NCBI GenBank assembly: GCA_024509875.1 | Contig: JAMPIV010012247.1 | Location: 248,001-312,000 of the forward strand | Length of the DNA stretch: 64,000 bases | DNA from: Oreohelix idahoensis | Lineage: Eukaryota > Mollusca > Gastropoda > Stylommatophora > Oreohelicidae | Direction of reading: 5' to 3' | In this document: piece after piece, positions 56,649-64,000 of the stretch | Layout: each line of letters opens with the position of its first letter | Position numbering within the stretch: position 1 is the stretch's first letter | Notes under the pieces: model-generated | Told to the model about the DNA's origin: nothing | What the model saw: only the letters and a program-made list of their open reading frames with translations | The model's database searches: none | Made by a program: the position numbers and the translations under genes

Positions 56649-56721
56649 GCCGAAAAATCTCAGTTGGGAGAGCGTTAGACTAAAGATCTAAAGGTCCCTG
56701 GCGCAATCTCGGGTTTCGGCA
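56649..56721 (+). tRNA. tRNA-Phe-like sequence, probably a pseudogene
   Basis: 73 nt with an exact cloverleaf frame: acceptor gccgaaa/tttcggc plus discriminator a, D arm tctcagttgggagagc, anticodon stem ttaga/tctaa, T stem cctgg/tcggg. It matches eukaryotic tRNA-Phe closely, but the anticodon loop reads ctaaaga (AAA for GAA), position 8-9 and the start of the D arm (tagctc) are changed to aatctc, and the T loop is cgcaatc instead of ttcgatc, which spoils the B box. A long T run follows at about 56749-56770. Confidence 0.75.
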
Positions 56722-56926
56722 ACATACGTCGTTGAAACAATAAGAACTTTTTTTTTTTTTTTTTTTTTTTGTTTGTTCCATTAGTGCATTTTGTAAAATG
56801 TGTCTGTATATCTGTCAATCCATCTATTTGCTAATGCAATATTACATTAACCTATCAGCAACAAGCGGGAATAAGACAAAGGACAATGTCATTAACTTTT
56901 GGGGTTCAAAAGTGGATGGTAGTCGG

Positions 56927-58968
56927 TGTAGCATAATGGATAAATACGCTTAGTTAGATTGTATTATGTATACACACTGCCTTCGACAAAGAGTTAATCA
57001 CGAGCGCCAAAGAGTTAATCGCGAGCGACAATATTTACCAGCACACGCATGCGCAGTCTATACCTCGAAGGGAAGGAGAGAAACGGAAATATTCATAATG
57101 GCGAAGCAATTTGTGCATTGGGCCGGATGGAATTTCTTAAAGGACGACTTTGGGAAGTGTCGTTATACAAGAATAATAACGGAGTTCGCTGGTGGGAATG
57201 TTCATACATGGAAATCTAAAAGGAAATTGGTAAGTAGGATGTATCTACTGAGATATCGTTTAGTTTGTGAGATGGCCACTTTCGAGGGTTAGGCCTAGTA
57301 TTAATCTAAATAAATTTATTTAGACTGCATACCCACATGGAAAGCCAATACCAAGGAATGGATTTGAAGCTTGTCACAGGGGATTTCAAAGGATATTGAC
57401 CAGACAGTGATAACCTAGGCCAGTTAAGAGATTCAGGCCTTAATAAATTGCAAGGTTACACACAATGAGCCCATAGACAACATTTTCTATAATTATTTTG
57501 GGCCAATCAGATACGACTCCCTCTGACGTACGCTCCATTAGTATATAAGGGAGGCAGTTTCAAAATTCATTTATCACACACAACCTTGTTAAGCCCAGCC
57601 AGAAGAAGCAGAGTAGACCACTGTCATTGCCAAGCCAATTTTGACTATGCAGGGCAGGAATCCTCACTAAAAGTGTAATTCTGTGTTGGAGAAAGATTCT
57701 GAGAGGGTATGTAGGGCTATCATAAGTATTTATGGGAATAATGTACATTTTATTTCAGGAATTAATAGGCTTGTGAATATACCAAACATATTGATTGTGT
57801 GAATAGGATGGCTAAAGCTTGGCAAGCCTTTAAAACTACCCACAGCAGTCATTGCTAACCATAAGCATATCCAGTAGGGTTTATTAGTACTATGTTACTA
57901 ACTACCATAAAAGGACCAACTATGACTTGGCATGAGAGTGAGGAAGGCAAAGGCTGCATCAGGAGTCATAGTTTCATATTGATTGTTTATTATTGGATTG
58001 AAAATGTTTTGCAGTAGACACCAATCTGTCTCCCTACTCTGTATCATACAGAGCCATTTATCATTCATTGTACACACAGCATCTGAATAAAACATTCTCA
58101 TCTCAGCACACAGTAGAGATAACAAGCATCATAAGCAACCATTTGACACATATTCATTGTTTCAGGATCCTAGTGCACCATCACAAGTGTGATCATGTTC
58201 TGAGGTCTGAGGTCCTTATATCCTGCTATATGTGAAGCCCAGAGATAGAAGGAGCCTATTACTGTCATTCCCCTTACTGTTTGGGAGTTTGTGCAGCACA
58301 GACTATCAGTGTGTTAGTACAGTGCAACCGACCTGTACCAGAGTTACTGACTTGGACCAGAGTTAAGTCCCATGTTCCTGGAGACCAATGTGAGACCAGC
58401 TACTACTGTCAATAGAATGTTTTAAATGATGAACTTGAGCTGTAAAGATAGGAGAGACAGATAAACTTTAATTATTCATTATTAAAATAAATACAGAAGG
58501 ACGGTGAACATTCCTGGTGGACAAGATCTAGTGTAAAGGAACTTGTTAATTAATAGATCCAAAGTGGATCCTTGTTCTTTTGTATTTACTTACAAATAGA
58601 TTGGAATGTACATACTCTACCATAATCACCATTGCCGCAACATTCACCCATCATTACAATAGTACATAGTGTAGATAATAAATTATTTGAATTGTAAGCC
58701 ACTTGAGTTATTAATTACTTTTATTCAAAGGAGTTACAGTTCAATTTTCATAGTTACATAAGTACATCATAGGAGATCAAAAGTGAGAGGGCACCAGTAT
58801 AATCTGCTTGTCTATATCTAATTCTTGCTACAGATTATTCACAGCATTGATCTTCTTGTGAGAGTGAGACCAGTGAACCCTAGACACTGGGACTTCACCA
58901 TTGTTCAGGAGAGAACCCTACTTCTGTCAATACTATCACTACATCTATATATATAACCTCTCGCTACA
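56927..58968 (+). repeat. 5' LTR of element E
   Basis: 2042 bp with TGTAGC...GCTACA ends forming a 6 bp inverted repeat. Candidate TATA box tatataag at 57542-57549; AATAAA at 58486-58491. The 108-, 62- and 75-codon ORFs here recur in the other LTR and lack coding support. Confidence 0.95.
57542..57549 (+). promoter_or_regulatory. Putative TATA box in E LTR
   Basis: tatataag; the identical copy in the 3' LTR is at 62462-62469. It would place RNA start around 57570-57580. Confidence 0.5.
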
Positions 58969-59241
58969 CTGGGGGCCGGTCCGGGATATTCCTGTGTCCA
59001 CAGAGCCATATACTATCTACACTATCTATCTCTTGTCTGGCTAGAGCCACTAGTAGTGTGTAAAGTAATATTTTAATAATTGAATTTTAAATTAAATTTT
59101 CATTAGGAAGTACCATTGAGTACTAGAAAGACAGTAGAGGCTCACATCGGTTACTTGGATTGTATTGTTGTTAATTAATTAAGTAATTTAATTGGTTAAT
59201 ACTGTTGATAGAACTAGATACCCTCTTATTGGTAATACATC
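58969..59241 (+). other. Element E leader with tRNA-Pro-like primer site
   Basis: 58970-58987 reads TGGGGGCCGGTCCGGGAT, 16 of 18 identical to the tRNA-Pro primer site known from murine gammaretroviruses, one base after the LTR end. Confidence 0.75.
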
Positions 59242-61470
59242 ATGGCTGAATTGGTGAAGTTTAGAGCTGCGATTATGCAGGAAGGAAAAGACTTGGGTTT
59301 GACAGGAGATGCTCTAATTCGACATATCACAACTGAAGTGGATAAATATTTAGAAAGAGAGACTAAAAGAATGGAAGCTGAAGCTGATAGAGAGACTAAA
59401 AGAATGGAGGCGGAGGCTCAAACTAAGAAATTAGAAGCTGAAAGAGAAGCCGAAGAACGAAGGTTGCAAAGAGCTCATGAGTTGAGTTTAAGGGAGCTTA
59501 AAATCCAGGGAACTGCTAGCAATCATGGTGGTAGCTCGCCTCAGTCTGAAAGTAACTCCAACCAAAGTACTTCTACGGGAGCCATGAACTTTCATTTGGA
59601 TCCTTTTATTGAAAAGGACGAAGGAATAGAAGACTTCCTTGACAGGTATGAGCGGGTGGCTACCTCATATGGTTTGGAAAAAGAGAAGTGGAATTTGAAG
59701 TTGTCACAAGGATTGAAAGGAGTAGCTTATAATGTGTTCTTAAAACTTCCAAGAGAAGATCAGAACAATTATGAAGCCTTAAAACAAGCATTGTTGGTTA
59801 GGTATGAACAGAATGCAGACTCTTACCGTAGAAAATTTAGAAGTGCTAAACTTCTAACAGGAGAAACATATCAGCAGTTTGCCGCAAGGTTAGAGATGTA
59901 TTTGCTGAGGTGGTGTCAATTAGGAAATTTTACTCCGGATTTTGAAGGGATCAAGGAGATGATCTTAATAGAACAACTCCTGGAGTCCATGTCGCCTGAG
60001 ACAAAGACCTTCCTAATAGAGCACAAGAGAGAGAGACTTGAGGAAATAATCATCTATGCAGAGAGTCATAAACTGGCTCATCCCATGTCTCAAGTGAATA
60101 AGAGGAAACAAGGAGAAAGCTTTAAAACAGACCCAAACGCACATAAGTTTGAGCAAAAGGACAATACAACCAGGTACAAAACCAGATATGAAACTAAAGA
60201 CAAGGACCCTCTAGAATCAGATAATAAACCTTCAAGAAAGGAAGGAAAGTGGTGTAAATCTTGCCAAATGAGTAACCACTCTACTGCGCAATGCAGAAGA
60301 AAAAACCCTCCTCATTTTGCTGCATGTCTCCAGGTGAGGACTTCTGATAGGAAGGATCTGACAGTGAGTCAGAACAGCCTCCATCACCCACCAATACAGG
60401 AGGAAGTGACTGTAAATGGCAAACAAGTCACAGGGATATATGATACAGGTTTGTCGTATGATGCAGTCATTTGCGCATCTCTAGTGCACCCTGAACAAAT
60501 CACCACAGAAACAGTGGATATTCAAGGGCCACTTAAGGGAGCATTACCCCTAACTTTGCCCATAGCGAAGATTCTAGTCAGTTGTCGCTATGTCGAAGGG
60601 GAAATAAATGCAGCAGTAATAGAGAATCCCCTCTACCCCTTGATGTTGGGGCGTAAATATGTGTTCCTGGGAAATCCAATAAAACCTGTAGTTGTGGAAC
60701 ATAACCAGACCAGGTCAGGCTCCCAGAACCAAGAGAGGGACAATACATTTAAATTTCATCCGATTGAGATGAAACAGGCTCAAGCAGCAGACAGCACATT
60801 GGAGCCTTGTTTTGGCAAATTGCCAAAGGCCCATAACCCTCCAGAGAAAGGAGACTACTATATGGAAGATGGCCTACTCTACCGACAAGCTGGAAAAGGA
60901 CCTAAAGGGCATGGACAGCTGGTAGTGCCAAAATTCTACAGGGAGGAAATTATGGAGCAAGAGCATGCTACATCAGGCAGTGGTCACAGAGGAAAAGGGG
61001 CCACTGGTCAAAATATAGCATTGCGATATTACTGGCCAGGAATAATTGAAGACATAAGTCGGTATATGAAGTCCTGTTCAGAAAGTAACCAGGTAACCTC
61101 ATTCAGAAGCGTAGACCAGTTACAGGACCTAGGGAAGCATTGTTGCGGACGTAGGCCCATTAAGAAAACTCAGAAGAGAAAACAACAGGTAGATGCGGTG
61201 ATAAAGAGAAAACAAAATCACAAGTCTACTGTTACACCAGTACCCATGGCAACTGTCTGTATTGTACAGAGAGGGGACGAAAGAAATCCCACCCCGACTA
61301 AATATTGTTCGGAACACCATGGCCTTGATCATCTGGAAGAATTGGTTAGTCAGCAACCAGTATTAAATAAGCTGCGGAAACCAACCAGAATCATAGGAGG
61401 TAGGAACCAGGGCTGTACCAGACCATTGATGGATACAGGCCCCACTTCGGTATACTGCCCCTTAAAATAG
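59242..61470 (+). CDS. Element E gag-protease-truncated integrase
   Basis: 742 codons from Met-Ala-Glu at 59242. Coiled coil with a duplicated Arg-Glu-Thr-Lys-Arg-Met-Glu-Ala-Glu unit (about 35-95); capsid (about 120-290); CCHC knuckle Cys338-x2-Cys-x4-His-x4-Cys351; protease Tyr-Asp401-Thr-Gly; integrase zinc finger His575, His582, Cys612, with the last Cys replaced by Ser615. From about residue 620 to 742 the sequence is unlike integrase: a Lys/Arg-rich stretch with scattered Cys and His that I cannot identify. It probably arose from the deletion and rearrangement of pol. It could still make Gag and protease. Confidence 0.88.
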   Translation: MAELVKFRAAIMQEGKDLGLTGDALIRHITTEVDKYLERETKRMEAEADRETKRMEAEAQTKKLEAEREAEERRLQRAHELSLRELKIQGTASNHGGSSPQSESNSNQSTSTGAMNFHLDPFIEKDEGIEDFLDRYERVATSYGLEKEKWNLKLSQGLKGVAYNVFLKLPREDQNNYEALKQALLVRYEQNADSYRRKFRSAKLLTGETYQQFAARLEMYLLRWCQLGNFTPDFEGIKEMILIEQLLESMSPETKTFLIEHKRERLEEIIIYAESHKLAHPMSQVNKRKQGESFKTDPNAHKFEQKDNTTRYKTRYETKDKDPLESDNKPSRKEGKWCKSCQMSNHSTAQCRRKNPPHFAACLQVRTSDRKDLTVSQNSLHHPPIQEEVTVNGKQVTGIYDTGLSYDAVICASLVHPEQITTETVDIQGPLKGALPLTLPIAKILVSCRYVEGEINAAVIENPLYPLMLGRKYVFLGNPIKPVVVEHNQTRSGSQNQERDNTFKFHPIEMKQAQAADSTLEPCFGKLPKAHNPPEKGDYYMEDGLLYRQAGKGPKGHGQLVVPKFYREEIMEQEHATSGSGHRGKGATGQNIALRYYWPGIIEDISRYMKSCSESNQVTSFRSVDQLQDLGKHCCGRRPIKKTQKRKQQVDAVIKRKQNHKSTVTPVPMATVCIVQRGDERNPTPTKYCSEHHGLDHLEELVSQQPVLNKLRKPTRIIGGRNQGCTRPLMDTGPTSVYCPLK

Positions 61471-61846
61471 AAATAGGTGTGGGTCCGGCAACGCTGTTGT
61501 TTGGCCGTACCATACATAGTCCACTGGAAGCATTGTTGCGGACATGGACTAAACCATCCAAAGCACTAAGGGAAGAGATTCAGCACTTAGTAAAGGAGAA
61601 AATTATCTCCAAATCAGAATCTCACTACAGTTCAAGTGGGGTGTTGATAGGAAAACCTAGTTGAGTTTATTACTGGCACCTTACTCATTTTCAGTACAGT
61701 ACATTCCTGGGAAGGAAAATGTTGGAGCGGACTTTTTAAGTCGTCAGCCGACAGTTCTGGAAGAAAAAGAATGAACAATCATAACTTCAGCGTATGTTCC
61801 CAATAAATAAACTGTACGTAGTACAGTCTAAAAAAGATGGGGCCTA
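61471..61846 (+). pseudogene. Element E pol remnants and polypurine tract
   Basis: 61479-61664 holds an integrase C-terminal piece (Gly-Pro-Ala-Thr-Leu-Leu-Phe-Gly-Arg ... Leu-Glu-Ala-Leu-Leu-Arg) fused to the first codons of RT (Ile-Ser-Lys-Ser-Glu-Ser-His-Tyr-Ser-Ser-Ser). Next, 61660-61755 encodes the extreme RNase H end (Tyr-Ile-Pro-Gly-Lys-Glu-Asn-Val-Gly-Ala-Asp-Phe-Leu-Ser-Arg). The bulk of integrase, RT and RNase H is absent. The purine tract aaaaaagatggggccta (61830-61846) adjoins the 3' LTR. Confidence 0.82.
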
Positions 61847-63888
61847 TGTAGCATAATGGATAAATACGCTTAGTTAGATTGTATTATGTATACACACTGC
61901 CTTCGCCAAAGAGTTAATCACGAGCGCCAAAGAGTTAATCGCGAGCGACAATATTTACCAGCACTTGCATGCGCAGTCTATACCTCGAAGGGAAGGAGAG
62001 AAACGGAAATATTCATAATGGCGAAGCAATTTGTGCATTGGGCCGGATGGAATTTCTTAAAGGACGACTTTGGGAAGTGTCGTTATACAAGAATAATAAC
62101 GGAGTTCGCTGGTGGGAATGTTCATACATGGAAATCTAAAAGGAAATTGGTAAGTAGGATGTATCTACTGAGATATCGTTTAGTTTGTGAGATGGCCACT
62201 TTCGAGGGTTAGGCCTAGTATTAATCTAAATAAATTTATTTAGACTGCATACCCACATGGAAAGCCAATACCAAGGAATGGATTTGAAGCTTGTCACAGG
62301 GGATTTCAAAGGATATTGACCAGACAGTGATAACCTAGGCCAGTTAAGAGATTCGGGCCTTAATAAATTGCAAGGTTACACACAATGAGCCCATAGACAA
62401 CATTTTCTATAATTATTTTGGGCCAATCAGATACGACTCCCTCTGACGTACGCTCCATTAGTATATAAGGGAGGCAGTTTCAAAATTCATTTATCACACA
62501 CAACCTTGTTAAGCCCAGCCAGAAGAAGCAGAGTAGACCACTGTCATTGCCAAGCCAATTTTGACTATGCAGGGCAGGAATCCTCACTAAAAGTGTAATT
62601 CTGTGTTGGAGAAAGATTCTGAGAGGGTATGTATGGCTATCATAAGTATTTATGTGAATAATGTACATTTTATTTCAGGAATTAATAGGCTTGTGAATAT
62701 ACCAAACATATTGATTGTGTGAATAGGATGGCTAAAGCTTGGCAAGCCTTTAAAACTACCCACAGCAGTCATTGCTAACCATAAGCATATCCAGTAGAGT
62801 TTATTAGTACTATGTTACTAACTACCATAAAAGGACCAACTATGACTTGGCATGAGAGTGAGGAAGGCAAAGGCTGCATCAGGAGTCATAGTTTCATATT
62901 GATTGTTTATTATTGGATTGAAAATGTTTTGCAGTAGACACCAATCTGTCTCCCTACTCTGTATCATACAGAGCCATTTATCATTCATTGTACACACAGC
63001 ATCTGAATAAAACATTCTCATCTCAGCACACAGTAGAGATAACAAGCATCATAAGCAACCATTGGACACATATTCATTGTTTCAGGATCCTAGTGCACCA
63101 TCACAAGTGTGATCATGTTCTGAGGTCTGAGGTCCTTATATCCTGCTATATGTGAAGCCCAGAGATAGAAGGAGCCTATTACTGTCATTCCCCTTACTGT
63201 TTGGGAGTTTGTGCAGCACAGACTATCAGTGTGTTAGTACAGTGCAACCGACCTGTACCAGAGTTACTGACTTGGACCAGAGTTAAGTCCCATGTTCCTG
63301 GAGACCAATGTGAGACCAGCTACTACTGTCAATAGAATGTTTTAAATGATGAACTTGAGCTGTAAAGATAGGAGAGACAGATAAACTTTAATTATTCATT
63401 ATTAAAATAAATACAGAAGGACGGTGAACATTCCTGGTGGACAAGATCTAGTGTAAAGGAACTTGTTAATTAATAGATCCAAAGTGGATCCTTGTTCTTT
63501 TGTATTTACTTACAAATAGATTGGAATGTACATACTCTACCATAATCACCATTGCCGCAACATTCACCCATCATTACAATAGTACATAGTGTAGATAATA
63601 AATTATTTGAATTGTAAGCCACTTGAGTTATTAATTACTTTTATTCAAAGGAGTTACAGTTCAATTTTCATAGTTACATAAGTACATCATAGGAGATCAA
63701 AAGTGAGAGGGCACCAGTATAATCTGCTTGTCTATATCTAATTCTTGCTACAGATTATTCACAGCATTGATCTTCTTGTGAGAGTGAGACCAGTGAACCC
63801 TAGACACTGGGACTTCACCATTGTTCAGGAGAGAACCCTACTTCTGTCAATACTATCACTACATCTATATATATAACCTCTCGCTACA
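61847..63888 (+). repeat. 3' LTR of element E
   Basis: 2042 bp near-identical copy of the 5' LTR, followed by TSD gtcgg. Confidence 0.95.
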
Positions 63889-63893
63889 GTCGG

Positions 63894-64000
63894 TTCGATT
63901 CGTGGTAAGCTGTGATGAAATAACCTCATTTGTTACAGTTTCCTGTGCCATCCTTTAATTCATTGTGTGCTCTTCACTATCTTTTTGTCCCAACTCGGAT
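63894..64000. other. Flank of element E
   Basis: The empty target site would read gtcggttcgattc, which contains a B-box-like ggttcgattc. No other feature. Confidence 0.4.

Larger units (their letters stand above)
56927..63888 (+). mobile_element. Element E: LTR retrotransposon with most of pol deleted
   Basis: 6962 bp with 2042 bp LTRs (56927-58968, 61847-63888) and perfect TSD gtcgg (56922-56926, 63889-63893). About eight substitutions separate the LTRs by eye, so it is young. Only 2.9 kb lies between them: tRNA-Pro-like primer site, gag with CCHC, protease, integrase zinc finger, then fragments of integrase, RT start and RNase H end. No catalytic integrase core or RT is present, so it cannot move alone. 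Same lineage as element A. Confidence 0.95.

Noticed and set aside
56966..57292. 108-codon ORF inside the E LTR, also at 61886-62212
   Set aside because: Repeated with the LTR, upstream of the putative TATA box, no recognisable domain.

Overview
The window is animal nuclear DNA made almost entirely of transposable elements, and I see no intact host protein gene. LTR retrotransposons, LINEs, a tRNA-headed SINE, cut-and-paste DNA transposon remnants, AT microsatellites and a decayed tRNA-Phe-like sequence point to an invertebrate metazoan. The RTE-type LINE proteins resemble those common in molluscs and other lophotrochozoans, but I cannot place the species.

Layout, left to right. 1-8207 (minus): element A, an old, broken Ty3/gypsy-like element split by a SINE. 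8640-12260: fragments of two LINEs. 12497-15432 (plus): 5' part of element F (probable LTR, leader, broken gag). 15433-17398: a hammerhead-like motif and a LINE 3' end. 17404-26609 (minus): element B, complete, with 1.15 kb LTRs and target-site duplication (TSD) ctttc, but three frameshifts. About 28870-34113 (minus): element G, a different gypsy remnant whose gag ends in a cold-shock domain plus two zinc knuckles, the LIN28 architecture; its gag is interrupted by a 1.7 kb DNA transposon with CACTA-like ends. 34114-35062: LINE 3' half. 36361-44103 (minus): element C, complete, 0.6 kb LTRs, TSD aatgg, one frameshift, sitting in hAT transposase debris. 45097-54339 (plus): element D, complete, 1.08 kb near-identical LTRs, TSD tatgc, one intact 1629-codon gag-pol. 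55600-56115: LINE RNase H. 56649-56721: tRNA-Phe-like. 56927-63888 (plus): element E, 2.04 kb LTRs, TSD gtcgg, gag-protease kept but most of pol deleted.

The main biological point is that A, B, C and D (and the remnants in E) share the pol order protease, integrase, reverse transcriptase, RNase H. Integrase lies upstream of RT, as in Ty1/copia, although the domains are Ty3/gypsy type. This order is known from Gmr1-like elements. Two lineages occur together: A/E (DTG protease; CCHC knuckle kept in E; tRNA-Pro-like primer site in E) and B/C/D/F (DSG protease, a Cx2C...CGH motif instead of a CCHC knuckle, LTRs starting TGTTG in B, C and D). D looks able to supply all functions; B, C and E look young but cannot encode a complete set, so trans-mobilisation or post-insertion decay is likely.
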